Shown here piece by piece: positions 1 through 8,301 of a stretch of DNA of 34,862 nt. The DNA is taken from positions 1 to 34,862 of the forward strand of contig JAITIK010000102.1 in assembly GCA_031279555.1 (NCBI GenBank). Reading direction: 5' to 3'. The translations under genes were made by a program, and so were the position numbers. Below the pieces are notes generated by a model. The model was not told the DNA's origin and made no database searches. It was given only the letters and a program-made list of their open reading frames with translations. This stretch comes from Treponema sp. (GTDB lineage Bacteria; Spirochaetota; Spirochaetia; Treponematales; Breznakiellaceae). Position 1 is the first letter of the stretch; the number at the start of each line of letters is the position of its first letter.

Positions 1-242
1 TGGTTCATATCATCACGGAAACGGATAATAGCGCCTTCGGCTGGCGGCTTTCCACCTGGCAGGAGACGGCGTTTCACACATACGGAGAAGACGGCGCGTA
101 CAACCTCAAATTCATTTCCGCAGACGGCCATTTTGAAGCGGTTTACAACAAAGACGGCGAACTTTTAACAGCGGACAACGCTCCCCTTAACAGGGGAACC
201 TTCATTCCCACGACTCACCGCGCCACATTTTGCCAGCCCTGA
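1..242 (+). CDS. C-terminal fragment of an unidentified protein, cut by the window edge
   Basis: A frame open from the window edge (codons starting at base 3) runs to a TGA at 240-242, giving 79 residues with no start codon visible. The composition is that of a real protein: aromatic, and rich in Asp, Asn and Gly (for example YNKDGELLTADNAPLNRGTF). The pattern of a tyrosine-rich strand followed by NxGTF resembles the C-terminal ends of secreted or toxin-like proteins common in treponemes, but I cannot name the family. The last residues differ in character from the rest and the sequence beyond the stop is eroded, so the natural C-terminus may have been lost to a frameshift. Nothing is known about partners because the upstream part lies outside the window. 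Confidence 0.5.
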   Translation, partial: VHIITETDNSAFGWRLSTWQETAFHTYGEDGAYNLKFISADGHFEAVYNKDGELLTADNAPLNRGTFIPTTHRATFCQP

Positions 243-342
243 TAGCGATTCCTACGGAAGCGCTGCCGGCGTATCGCCGCCGCAAAGCCCTTATTCTTAT
301 CTGGCAAAACGTCGCCGACCCGCAGGGTCGCACACCGCCGGA

Positions 343-381
343 ACGTTATACAAAATCCGTTGCGCGCATTTTGTATAACGT
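343..381. repeat. 14-bp perfect inverted repeat
   Basis: Arms at 343-356 (ACGTTATACAAAAT) and 368-381 are perfectly complementary around an 11-nt loop. No U-tract follows on either side, so it is not a typical intrinsic terminator. It lies in decayed sequence and may be a small palindromic insertion. Confidence 0.6.
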
Positions 382-445
382 GGCGCTGGTTATCGAGTTC
401 GTGATGGCGGGACGCGTCACCGCGCCAGTTGCCGCGCAAGCGGAT

Positions 446-505
446 TTGACCGGGGCGGAATTCCGTATAGCCGAAATACTCCTTAAGAATGGCGAATTTG
501 TCTTT
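446..505 (-). pseudogene. Remnant of a RecQ-type DNA helicase N-terminus
   Basis: Read on the minus strand, this segment encodes KDKFAILKEYFGYTEFRPGQ. It matches the motif-0 region that opens RecQ helicases (FG, then FR, then GQ at the expected spacing). The P-loop (TGAGKS) that should follow within about 25 residues is absent in all three minus frames. There is an ATG with an upstream AAGGA at 526-528, but it is in a different frame from the motif. This is therefore at most a short fossil. A chance match is possible because only about 20 residues are involved. Confidence 0.35.
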
Positions 506-838
506 GCGCGTTGGCGGCGGTTTTTCATGGTACGGTTCCTTTATCTTATTCCGCGCGGTACGTCAGTTTCCGGCTCTATGCGTTGTTGGCTGCGGCATAC
601 ACGCTTCCGGTCGCTAAAACGGCTGGTCATGACAGACGAGAGAGAGCGTGTTGACCGTCACGCCGCCCCGTTCTTGGAATTCCACGCGCCGATTTCCGCT
701 CTTTTTACTCAGAAAGTGGAGTTTTTATCCTCAATGCATCTATCTTATCTCTAAAACTCCTTTCTACAAGAAAGCTTTGCAAGTCATTGCGCCGGAGCGC
801 CGTCCCGCTCAACTTATAGTGAATGTGGGAATTCTCTG

Positions 839-887
839 AAAATTGAGGCTGTTCCAAAAGCTGAAGTTTTGGAACAGCCTCAATTTT
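839..887. terminator. 21-bp perfect hairpin, possible terminator or palindromic element
   Basis: Arms at 839-859 and 867-887 are perfectly complementary across 21 bp with a 7-nt loop. The stem begins with A-rich and ends with T-rich sequence, so it could terminate transcription on either strand. It carries the core GGCTGTTCCAAAA; a shorter TGCTGTTCCAAAA core recurs near 28399 in the pstS leader. It insulates the lipoprotein promoter from upstream sequence. Confidence 0.6.
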
Positions 888-905
888 CGATGTTTCATTT
901 GCGGC

Positions 906-934
906 TTGTGTTTCTTTTCTTGTTTTAGTATAAT
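906..934 (+). promoter_or_regulatory. Sigma-70-type promoter, predicted leaderless start
   Basis: TTGTGT at 906-911 and TATAAT at 929-934 are separated by 17 nt. The A of the downstream ATG (941) is 7 nt past the -10 box, which is where transcription should begin. No Shine-Dalgarno precedes that ATG. Confidence 0.6.
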
Positions 935-940
935 AATTCC

Positions 941-2353
941 ATGAGTTTGAATAAACCATGTTTTTATACGCTTCTAGCGACGCTGGGCGCGTTGTGCGCT
1001 TTCTTCGCATCCTGTACCAAACTCGCGGGATGGGGCGTCCTGTTATGGTCGTCTGAAAATCCGGCGGTTCCGTCCGGGACGGTGGCGCCTGTGTATATAA
1101 AATCGAATATCAATCAGGCGTGGGTCGTGGGCATCCCCGAAGAGTACCGCGCTGGAGATTCCAATGCGCCGGATAAATTTGAAATTCCGCTCAAGCAGAT
1201 GGAAGTGTTCAGCGCAAAATCGGCGGCTTTGAAACGGGCGGAAGAATTCGCCCAGCTTGCCATTACGTATGGAGAGGCGCTGCAAGATGGGCTTCCTTTG
1301 CGGGACGGACCCGATAATAACGCCCGCCGCGTCTACCGGCTTAGACTGGGCGAAGTCATCAAGCTGTTGGCTAAAACGGAGGGAACGCCCGCCATCAGTT
1401 CCACCGGTGAGCCGCTTCCGGGCGACTGGTATCAAGCGCTTACGCGGGACGGAACTATCGGATACTGTTTTTCGTATCGGCTGCGGCTTTTCGAGTATTC
1501 CGGCGGGGAGTTGGATATTGTACAACGGACGGCGGAAGAACAGGGCGAGGATGCGGAACTGTCCGCAACGCTTGCCAAAACGTGGCTGCCCGAATCGTAC
1601 GGCGCGATGATCGCCAATAATAAAATAGATCTGGATATGCTCAGTCAGCATTGGGGGTTTTATCCGGGGCAGGACACCGGAAAAGCCCGCCTTTTTTTGA
1701 AAGAATTGGAAACCGATAAAATCATAGACAAGACCTTCTCCTACACCAGTATCCAGCCCAATGGCGTACGGGCGTGGCGTTTCGACGGCGCGTCTTTGCA
1801 GATGCAACTCCGTTCGGACAGTATGCTGGCGGTGCAATACACAGAAAACGGCGGCGCATTACGAACATTTCTTTTTGTTACGCTTCCTAAAGATATTAAT
1901 GATATTATCTTTCAGGAGAATGCGTTGCGGAGCGGCCTTTTTACGCGGATTTATAATCGAGGCCCTCTTTTCAGCAGCGCCAATTATGGTTCTCTGACGC
2001 TGAACCGAAACGGCTCCTTTTTATGGTCCGGATTTGATTTGCTTATACCTCATATTATTCCCGCTTCCGCTCAAGGCACGGGAAAAGTCGCTATGAGGCT
2101 TTACCTGGATTCCTCGCTGGAAAATAGATATGCGGGAGCGTTTACCCTTCAATTCAATGGGGGAAAAGGCGCGGATGTTGATTTTCTGTACAATTTTGAG
2201 AATCAAGGGCTGCGCATTGAATACATCCCGAAAAGTTGCATTGACGAGGTGACCGTTGTCCGGAGAGACACATCGCCAACCATTGTTTACTTTTTCAACG
2301 GCGGAGCAGCCCCGTCTCATAATGCTGATGAAGTTCTCATTATAGAAGAATGA
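941..2353 (+). CDS. Putative lipoprotein with an SH3-like region
   Basis: A 470-residue protein with a short N-terminal basic region, a hydrophobic stretch at about 8-23 and a relaxed spirochaete-type lipobox (FFASC, lipidated Cys25), so it is probably anchored in a membrane facing the periplasm or the outside. Residues about 120-185 look like a bacterial SH3 domain (YRLRLGEVIKLL, then GDWYQALTRDGTIGYCFSY). The rest appears to be beta-rich and I recognise no enzyme motif. The start is fixed by the signal peptide. It has no ribosome-binding site but sits exactly at the expected transcription start of a good promoter. It ends 19 nt before the ABC-F gene, so the two may be co-transcribed. The function is unknown; a cell-envelope role is inferred from the targeting signal only. 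Confidence 0.75.
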   Translation: MSLNKPCFYTLLATLGALCAFFASCTKLAGWGVLLWSSENPAVPSGTVAPVYIKSNINQAWVVGIPEEYRAGDSNAPDKFEIPLKQMEVFSAKSAALKRAEEFAQLAITYGEALQDGLPLRDGPDNNARRVYRLRLGEVIKLLAKTEGTPAISSTGEPLPGDWYQALTRDGTIGYCFSYRLRLFEYSGGELDIVQRTAEEQGEDAELSATLAKTWLPESYGAMIANNKIDLDMLSQHWGFYPGQDTGKARLFLKELETDKIIDKTFSYTSIQPNGVRAWRFDGASLQMQLRSDSMLAVQYTENGGALRTFLFVTLPKDINDIIFQENALRSGLFTRIYNRGPLFSSANYGSLTLNRNGSFLWSGFDLLIPHIIPASAQGTGKVAMRLYLDSSLENRYAGAFTLQFNGGKGADVDFLYNFENQGLRIEYIPKSCIDEVTVVRRDTSPTIVYFFNGGAAPSHNADEVLIIEE

Positions 2354-2372
2354 AGCGTTCGCTCTAATTGAT

Positions 2373-4307
2373 ATGGCGTTTGTACAGTTTTCCAAAATTT
2401 CCCTCGCGTTCGCGGACAGGGATATTCTCACTGATGTAAGCCTCAACCTTGCCTCCGGTACCCGCGCCGCGCTCGCGGGCGCAAACGGCGCGGGAAAATC
2501 GACTTTGATGAAGGTGATTGCGGGTGAAATTGCGCCGGATTCGGGCGACAGGGCTGTCCAAAAAGGTTGCCGGGTGTCGTACCTCCCCCAATCGGGCATT
2601 GTACATAGCGGAAAAACGCTCCGTGAAGAAATGGAAGGCGCGTACAAGCCGGCGCTTGATATGCTGTTCCGTCTGGAAGCCATCGGCGGGGAATTGGAAA
2701 AGAGCGATACTGTTCAAGACGAGGCGAGAACCGCGAGCCTGCTTGAAGAACACCACAAGCTGGAGGATGAGGTTGAGCGTTCCGGTTACTATGAACGGGA
2801 ACAACGGATAGCTATGACGCTCGAAGGGCTTGGCTTCTCGCCGGACGACAGAGGACGTTCTGTGGAGGAATTCTCCGGCGGCTGGCAGATGCGTATCGCG
2901 CTTGCCAAAACGCTGCTTGAATCGCCGGAGATTCTGCTCCTTGATGAGCCGACCAACTATCTTGATATAGAAGCCCGGTTCTGGCTTGAATCGTGGCTGC
3001 AATCATTTGACGGCGGCTATCTTATCGTATCGCATGACCGCTACTTTTTGGATGTTACGATAAACGAGGTGTATGAACTTTTTCAGGGACGCCTTAAACG
3101 TTATGCGGGAAATTACACGGCCTATGAAACCGTACGCGCGGTTGAACTTGAGAGCCTTTTGAAACGTTACGCTGAACAACAGGAAGAAATCGCCAAGTCG
3201 GAAGATCTTATCCGCAGATTCAGGTACAAGGCGAGCAAGGCGGCTATGGTTCAGGAACGCATCAAAAAACTCGAAAAGATGGAGCGGATCGAAATTCCCG
3301 AGTCGCTCAAGAAGATGCGCATCCGCTTTCCAGATCCGCCTCGCGCGGGAAAAGTGGCGGTTGCCGTTGAGGGTCTGGGCAAACAATATGGAACGCGCCG
3401 TGTTTTTTCAAACCTCGATCTCACCATCGACAGCGGAGAAAAACTCGTTGTCGTCGGGCGGAACGGCGCGGGCAAGACCACGCTTCTGCGCATACTTGCC
3501 GGTGTGGACTCGAATTTTGAAGGTCATGTACAGTACGGGTCTGGTATAGCCGTCGGTTACTTTTCGCAGGACGCGGCGGAGAGCTTTAACGCTCCGATTT
3601 CCGTTCTGGAATACATTGAAGCCGAAGCGCCAACGCCGCTTGTCCCCAAGTCGCGCGATATGCTCGGCGGCTTCCTTTTTCGGGGAGACGACGTTTACAA
3701 AAACATTTCCGTACTCTCAGGCGGTGAAAAAAGCCGTCTCGCCCTGCTCAAGATGCTTTTAAAGCCCATTAATCTCCTCATCCTTGATGAGCCGACCAAT
3801 CATCTTGATCTTCAATCAAAGGACATTTTGATGGATGTCCTTGCGTCTTACACTGGAACCGTCATCTTTGTATCCCATGACCGCAGTTTTATGGAAGGGC
3901 TGTCCGCAAAGACGCTGGAGATGTCGAATGGCGGCGTCCGGCTCTTTTATGGGGATTACGGGTACTATTTGGAAAAAACCACGAGAGAGAGGCCGGACGC
4001 TGGTCGTCAGAATACAGGCGAGCCGGCGGGACGCGAAGAAGGGCGGCGACAAACGGCAAAAGCGCGGCGGGAGGAGGACAAGTTGCGGCAGGCGGCTTTG
4101 CGTCGGCTGCGCCGGCTTGAGGAGGAGACCCTTGCGGTCATCGGGAGCCTTGAAGATGAGAAACGGCGGCTTGAGGGCGAGCTTGGCAAACCCGAAGTGT
4201 ACAGCAATGGAGAGAAAGCGCGGGCAATACAGGCGAAACTTGCGGATATTGAATGCCAGATTGAAAAAAAGACGAAAGAATGGGAAGAGATCGCCGCGCA
4301 ACAGTAA
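2373..4307 (+). CDS. ABC-F family ATPase (Uup/YdiF-like)
   Basis: A 644-residue soluble protein with two nucleotide-binding domains and no membrane segments, the hallmark of ABC-F proteins that act on ribosomes. NBD1: Walker A GANGAGKST at 36-44, FSGGW at 167-171, Walker B and D-loop LLLDEPTNYLD at 188-198, switch His221. A charged inter-domain linker covers about 255-325. NBD2: Walker A GRNGAGKTT at 362-370, LSGGEKSR at 448-455, LLILDEPTNHLD at 468-479, His502. A charged, probably coiled-coil C-terminal extension (about 545-640) resembles the DNA- or RNA-binding tail of Uup. Known roles of the family include ribosome rescue, translational control and antibiotic resistance; the sequence does not say which applies. 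The ribosome-binding site is weak, suggesting coupling to the lipoprotein 19 nt upstream. Confidence 0.9.
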   Translation: MAFVQFSKISLAFADRDILTDVSLNLASGTRAALAGANGAGKSTLMKVIAGEIAPDSGDRAVQKGCRVSYLPQSGIVHSGKTLREEMEGAYKPALDMLFRLEAIGGELEKSDTVQDEARTASLLEEHHKLEDEVERSGYYEREQRIAMTLEGLGFSPDDRGRSVEEFSGGWQMRIALAKTLLESPEILLLDEPTNYLDIEARFWLESWLQSFDGGYLIVSHDRYFLDVTINEVYELFQGRLKRYAGNYTAYETVRAVELESLLKRYAEQQEEIAKSEDLIRRFRYKASKAAMVQERIKKLEKMERIEIPESLKKMRIRFPDPPRAGKVAVAVEGLGKQYGTRRVFSNLDLTIDSGEKLVVVGRNGAGKTTLLRILAGVDSNFEGHVQYGSGIAVGYFSQDAAESFNAPISVLEYIEAEAPTPLVPKSRDMLGGFLFRGDDVYKNISVLSGGEKSRLALLKMLLKPINLLILDEPTNHLDLQSKDILMDVLASYTGTVIFVSHDRSFMEGLSAKTLEMSNGGVRLFYGDYGYYLEKTTRERPDAGRQNTGEPAGREEGRRQTAKARREEDKLRQAALRRLRRLEEETLAVIGSLEDEKRRLEGELGKPEVYSNGEKARAIQAKLADIECQIEKKTKEWEEIAAQQ

Positions 4308-4379
4308 ATTGAGATGCAGACGGAATAGTACATTTGTCCATTCCAATCCAATATAAAAGATAAAAAATGGAGAATAAGC

Positions 4380-5411
4380 ATGAAAATTCTTGGAATCGAC
4401 ACTTCCTGTGATGAAACAGCTGCGGCTGTTGTTGAGAATGGCGAGACCATTCTCTCAAATGTGGTCGCCACCCAGATACCGTTTCACGAGGAATACAAAG
4501 GCGTTGTGCCTGAAATAGCAAGCCGCAAACACACCGAATGGATTTCTGTGGTTGTGCGGGATGCCCTTGACAAGGCGGGGCTATCCGCCGGAGAACTTGA
4601 CGGCGTGGCGGTTACATCTCATCCAGGCATGTTGGGATCTCTTTTGGTGGGACTTAATTTCGCCAAAGCCTTCGCCTATGCGCTGAACATTCCGTTTATC
4701 GCGGTGAATCATATGCTCGCCCATTTGTACGCCTCGCGGCTTACAGAGGAGAGACCCGGCTATCCGTTTCTAGGGCTTTTAGTGTCGGGCGGACACAGCA
4801 TCATCTGCCGCGTGGACGGCTTTGATGACATCACGACGCTTGGCGCGACCATTGACGACGCGGTTGGCGAAGCTTTTGACAAGGTGGCGAGACACTACGG
4901 ATTCGGGTATCCTGGCGGCGCGGCGATAGACCGTATGGCGCGGCGAGGAGACGCCTCCGCCTTCCGCTTCCCCATGCCGAACCTCTACAAAGGGGATCAC
5001 CGGTACGATTTTTCATATTCCGGATTAAAGACCGCCGTTATCAATCAGCTTGAACAGTTCCGCATCAAAACAGGCCCTACACCGGAAGATATTGCGGCTT
5101 CCTTCCAAAAAACGGCCGTTGAGATACTGCTCCGCAGCCTTTTTCGCGCCGCGGAGGATACGGGGATAGCGACGGTCGTTGCGGGAGGCGGCGTGGCGGC
5201 GAATTCGCTGTTGCGCGCCCGCATTGCCGAACAGCGCGGCGCGGTGCGCGGCGGCGCGTTGCGGGCGATCTTCCCGCCGCTGAACCTCTGCGGGGATAAC
5301 GGCGCGATGGTCGCCGGACTTGGCGCCCGGTACTTGGAGCGGGGGGACAGATCGCCGCTTGACACGGTGGCTTCGGCGCGGGCGCGCGGATTTAAGAAAA
5401 AGTATCCGTAG
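4380..5411 (+). CDS. tsaD: tRNA N6-threonylcarbamoyladenosine transferase TsaD
   Basis: A 343-residue member of the Kae1/TsaD family, which transfers threonylcarbamoyl to A37 of ANN-decoding tRNAs together with TsaB and TsaE. Metal-binding HMLAH is at 111-115. Other family signatures are MKILGIDTSCDET at the N-terminus, SGGH at 136-139, GATIDDAVGEAFDK at about 155-168, FSYSGLK, GGGVAAN, and the C-terminal CGDNGAM. Length is normal. The start at 4380 follows GGAG at 4369-4372. The gene lies 72 nt after the ABC-F gene on the same strand. It should be essential and constitutive. The partners tsaB and tsaE are not in the window. Confidence 0.97.
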   Translation: MKILGIDTSCDETAAAVVENGETILSNVVATQIPFHEEYKGVVPEIASRKHTEWISVVVRDALDKAGLSAGELDGVAVTSHPGMLGSLLVGLNFAKAFAYALNIPFIAVNHMLAHLYASRLTEERPGYPFLGLLVSGGHSIICRVDGFDDITTLGATIDDAVGEAFDKVARHYGFGYPGGAAIDRMARRGDASAFRFPMPNLYKGDHRYDFSYSGLKTAVINQLEQFRIKTGPTPEDIAASFQKTAVEILLRSLFRAAEDTGIATVVAGGGVAANSLLRARIAEQRGAVRGGALRAIFPPLNLCGDNGAMVAGLGARYLERGDRSPLDTVASARARGFKKKYP

Positions 5412-5603
5412 GGGAAGAGGGAAGATTGTATATGGCCGAGTCCCCGCTCTGTTGCGGAACGCCGCCGATCTGCCGCTCCGCATATTGTCAAGGCTGATGT
5501 GCGCTTGTTACCGGGTTATCAGCCTCGATTTGCCGGGAAAGCCTCACCATCCCCGATTACTTGCAAATTGGACGTAAACTGCCGCATAAACTAGCGGGCG
5601 GCA

Positions 5604-6419
5604 ATGGCGAAAAGCGGGGCAAACAGTAAACAGATACCCGTCTACGCCCTGCTTTCACACCTGTTCGGCGGGAAAATACGGATACACCGTTCCATTGAGG
5701 ACAGCGGCCGCTCAGTCGCGGCAGTCTACCGGGAGGATGCGGACGTGGATCTTTCGATACGCCTTATTGAAGAAATCTTCAAAAATGAAAACGCCATGCT
5801 GAAGGCGGTGAGCATGGCTGACGCGGATAAAGCCTTGTCTATTATGAGCGGGCTTGGCAACCGCCGGCAGAAAGAATGGAGCGCTGAAAAACTGCGAAGC
5901 GCAAAGGATTATGTAATTATTCTGAACACCCTGCTGCGGAAGGTCGTGGAATACAGCCATGTACACCCCGCCCACATCAACGCCCTGTCTTCGGAACTTA
6001 TCCGTCTGGTGGAGATGATGATAGTCCGCTACTGCGACCTGGTAAAAAAGTTTTCATTGAGAGGCTGCTCGCCGCTTATCCGCAAGGTGATCAACGCGGT
6101 GGATTTCAACCTTTCAACGCCGTTGTCCCTTTCCGCTCTGGCGGAACAGTTTAACGCCGCCCCTTCAAACCTGTCCGCTCAGTTTAAACGGGAAAAAGGA
6201 ATGCCGCTTACCGGATACATCAACTCCAGACGACTTGAGCGGGCGGAACAATTGCTGCGTACGTCGGGCTTGTATGTCTCGGAAATAGCGGAACAATGCG
6301 GCTTTTTGGATGTCGCCTATTTCAACCGGCTGTTCAAGCGGCGGCATGGCGTTTCGCCGGGAGAATACAGGAAACAGGCGGCGGCTGATTGGCAGCAAAT
6401 CTTTTGTCCATTGTGGTGA
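5604..6419 (+). CDS. AraC-family transcriptional regulator with a short N-terminal part
   Basis: A 271-residue protein. The C-terminal third is a complete AraC/XylS DNA-binding domain: first helix-turn-helix about 174-195 (LSLSALAEQFNAAPSNLSAQ), second about 223-245 (VSEIAEQCGFLDVAYFNRLF), then SPGEYRK. The middle (about 95-150) resembles the helical linker of a class of AraC regulators in treponemes and clostridia, whose full members are usually about 350-400 residues long. A usual sensor part of roughly 100 residues is missing. An in-frame stop at 5592-5594 and a weak ribosome-binding site fix or limit the start. The 190 bp between tsaD and this gene are open in other frames for short stretches (for example about 5432-5577), compatible with a frameshifted or eroded sensor. 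The regulated genes cannot be inferred. Confidence 0.8.
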   Translation: MAKSGANSKQIPVYALLSHLFGGKIRIHRSIEDSGRSVAAVYREDADVDLSIRLIEEIFKNENAMLKAVSMADADKALSIMSGLGNRRQKEWSAEKLRSAKDYVIILNTLLRKVVEYSHVHPAHINALSSELIRLVEMMIVRYCDLVKKFSLRGCSPLIRKVINAVDFNLSTPLSLSALAEQFNAAPSNLSAQFKREKGMPLTGYINSRRLERAEQLLRTSGLYVSEIAEQCGFLDVAYFNRLFKRRHGVSPGEYRKQAAADWQQIFCPLW

Positions 6420-6460
6420 CGGGCGCATCCACTATATGCGCAAGGCTTCCATTTGCAGAA

Positions 6461-6505
6461 AACCTCTAAAAACTGTCGAATCGCACGTTCGCGTTTTCAG
6501 AGGTT
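6461..6505. terminator. Hairpin between convergent genes (AACCTCT family)
   Basis: Outer arms AACCTCTAAAAAC (6461-6473) and GTTTTCAGAGGTT (6493-6505) pair with a single G-T wobble. An inner stem CGAA/TTCG nests inside. CCTTTTAT follows on the plus side. The element sits between the AraC gene (+) and argG (-), so it can act as a bidirectional terminator. It is nearly identical to the element at 14821-14865. Confidence 0.75.
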
Positions 6506-6557
6506 CCTTTTATAATCGGCGCTGTGGATGCGGATTGGCAATTCCCCGCTTGTCCGG

Positions 6558-7769
6558 TTACGGCTTTTCCCGCGCCTGTTCCATCAGGGCGCGCACCAGC
6601 GCCGGAAGCCCGTACAGCCTGATAAAGCCTTTCGCATCCGCGTGGTTATACAACTCGCCGGTGGTGAAGCTGGCTATGCCGCTGTTGTAAAGCGAGCGCG
6701 GCGATGAAACGCCCGCCGAAAAGATGGATCCCTTATAGAGTTTTACCGTAACATTGCCGGTTACGGTTTCCTGCGTAGAATCGACAAACGCGGAAAGCGC
6801 CTCGCGCAACGGCGTAAACCACAGGCCGCCGTAGATGATCTCGCCCATTTTTTGGGCGACCTGCTGCTTAAACGCATAGGTCTGGCGGTCAAGACAGATA
6901 TGTTCCAACTCCTGATGCGCGTAATACAAGATGCTGCCGCCCGGCGTCTCGTACACGCCCCTGCTTTTCATGCCAACCACACGGTTTTCCACCAAATCGA
7001 CAAGCCCCACGCCATTTGCGCCGCCGATCTTATTCAGGGCGCTGATAAGGGACACGCCGTCACGTTTTTCGCCGTTTACCGCAATCGGGATCCCTTTGTC
7101 AAACTCGATTGCGACATATTCCGGCTTGTCCGGCGCCTTCTCCGGCGGTACGGTCATCTTGAGCATCGTATCGTATCGCGGTTCATTCGCCGGGTCTTCC
7201 AGTTCAAGCCCCTCGTGGGAAATGTGCCACAAGTTGTCGTCCCGGCTGTAGGAATCGGCTTTCTTCATGGGCGCCGGAATATTCCGTTTTTCAAGGTACT
7301 CAATCTCTTCTTCACGGCTTTTGATGTCCCATGTCCGCCACGGGGCTATGATTTCCAAATCCGGGGCAAACGTCATAATTCCCAAATCAAAGCGCACCTG
7401 ATCGTTGCCCTTGCCAGTCGCGCCGTGGGCAATGGCGGCCGCGCCTTCTTTTCGCGCATAGTCTACCAGCGTCTTTGCGATGAGAGGGCGGGCTGTGGAC
7501 GTACCGAGAAGATACCTGTCTTCGTAAAGGGCGTTCGCCTTGAGCGCGGGCCATACGTATTCTTCAACGTACTCTTTTTTAACATCGGCGATATAGCAGG
7601 CGGACGCTCCGGTGTCAAGGGCGCGCCGCTTTATAGCGTTCCAGTCCGCTTCCTGTCCGACATCAACGCACACAGCGACAATATCGGCGTCATGGTTCTC
7701 TTTGAGCCACGGAATAATCACGGTGGTGTCAAGACCGCCGGAATACGCGAGAACGATTTTCTTTTTCAT
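6558..7769 (-). CDS. argG: Argininosuccinate synthase
   Basis: A 403-residue enzyme that condenses citrulline and aspartate with ATP cleavage to AMP and PPi, in the cytoplasm, at the penultimate step of arginine synthesis. Signatures: N-terminal PP-loop [35 protein letters not shown], and the C-terminal [10 protein letters not shown]. Length is normal. An upstream in-frame start would add 11 residues that are encoded by a palindromic repeat; the ATG at 7767-7769 is preferred because GGAGGAG precedes it at the right distance. argH is not adjacent. The neighbouring aminotransferase at 10.7 kb could in principle be arginine-related, but it lies in a different transcription unit. Confidence 0.97.
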   Translation of the reverse strand: MKKKIVLAYSGGLDTTVIIPWLKENHDADIVAVCVDVGQEADWNAIKRRALDTGASACYIADVKKEYVEEYVWPALKANALYEDRYLLGTSTARPLIAKTLVDYARKEGAAAIAHGATGKGNDQVRFDLGIMTFAPDLEIIAPWRTWDIKSREEEIEYLEKRNIPAPMKKADSYSRDDNLWHISHEGLELEDPANEPRYDTMLKMTVPPEKAPDKPEYVAIEFDKGIPIAVNGEKRDGVSLISALNKIGGANGVGLVDLVENRVVGMKSRGVYETPGGSILYYAHQELEHICLDRQTYAFKQQVAQKMGEIIYGGLWFTPLREALSAFVDSTQETVTGNVTVKLYKGSIFSAGVSSPRSLYNSGIASFTTGELYNHADAKGFIRLYGLPALVRALMEQAREKP

Positions 7770-7788
7770 ACATACTCCTCCTGTTTTT

Positions 7789-7951
7789 AGAGGCTTTTTC
7801 AAAACGCGCCCTATGAGGCGGCGAATTTTGAGAAAACCGCCTTGGATTTAAGAAGAAAAGCGATATCTGTCCGCTTTTTCCCCAAACCTATAGGCGCCTT
7901 TTTCTTTGGAAACTTCAGTTTCCGCACTAACCGAACTTTGAAAAAGGCTCT
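7789..7951. repeat. 163-bp element with terminal inverted repeats in the argG leader
   Basis: The ends AGAGGCTTTTTCAAA (7789-7803) and TTTGAAAAAGGCTCT (7937-7951) are complementary over 15 bp with one mismatch. Internally there are further short palindromes (AAAAGCG/CGCTTTT). The left 50 bp resembles the element at 20058-20108 (same GAGGCTTTTTCAAAA start, then a GCGCCCT..GGCG core). It lies directly upstream of the argG ribosome-binding site, so it is either part of the argG 5' leader or has displaced its promoter. No ORF is present, and it looks like a MITE-type insertion. Confidence 0.55.
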
Positions 7952-8266
7952 CTATTATATTATTTTTAATTGGGACTAGTCTAGCGTCATGGATCGCATC
8001 GCGGGGTGTTTTTATTCGTAATGAGGTTTGCTATTAGACACAAACGCGACAACTGGGCAAAAGCATGTCTGGAATCTTTGTATTGTATTACGCGCCGCCT
8101 CAATTTTTCGTCGTATATAAAATCAATCGGGTTTTGGAACAAGCTCAATTCTTTCTGTATGTGTGTGTACTTTAATAGAGTTGTTCAGAAACCGCATGTT
8201 CTGAACAACATACACTAAAAAACAGCAATTTCGCAGCCCCAAAGGGAGAATAGAAAGTTTATACTA
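7952..8266. other. Intergenic, no gene recognised
   Basis: A TATAAT-like hexamer on the minus strand (7954-7959) is a possible argG promoter, but no good -35 accompanies it. A 70-codon plus frame (8006-8218) has no ribosome-binding site and no recognisable family. One perfect hairpin at 8180-8209 is listed separately. Confidence 0.4.
8180..8209. repeat. 11-bp perfect hairpin
   Basis: GTTGTTCAGAA (8180-8190) and TTCTGAACAAC (8199-8209) pair perfectly around an 8-nt loop. A run of A residues follows shortly after, so a terminator function on the minus strand is possible. Confidence 0.55.
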
Positions 8267-8295
8267 TTGAAAGGACTTTTGACTCTTGATATGAT
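8267..8295 (+). promoter_or_regulatory. Sigma-70-type promoter, predicted leaderless start
   Basis: TTGAAA at 8267-8272 and TATGAT at 8290-8295 are 17 nt apart. The ATG at 8302 begins 7 nt past the -10 box, the same geometry as the promoter at 906-934. No Shine-Dalgarno is present. Confidence 0.6.
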
Positions 8296-8301
8296 GATTC
8301 A

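Larger units (their letters stand above)
243..838. other. Eroded stretch without an assignable gene
   Basis: Several frames stay open for 60-170 codons on both strands, but none has a ribosome-binding site or a recognisable family over its length. The longest plus-strand frame (about 230-754) shifts composition repeatedly and ends without a plausible C-terminus. It contains a 14-bp inverted repeat and a short RecQ-like segment, listed separately. The stretch is best read as decayed sequence between the fragment at the window edge and the lipoprotein gene. Confidence 0.4.

Noticed and set aside
1043-1837. Long minus-strand frame (264 codons) opposite the lipoprotein gene
   Set aside because: No ribosome-binding site or recognisable family; it mirrors the codon pattern of the plus-strand gene.
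6852-7790. 312-codon plus frame opposite argG
   Set aside because: argG on the minus strand is unmistakable, and the opposing frame is a codon-bias shadow.
8006-8218. 70-residue gene upstream of the U32 region
   Set aside because: No ribosome-binding site, no family, and it runs through a hairpin.
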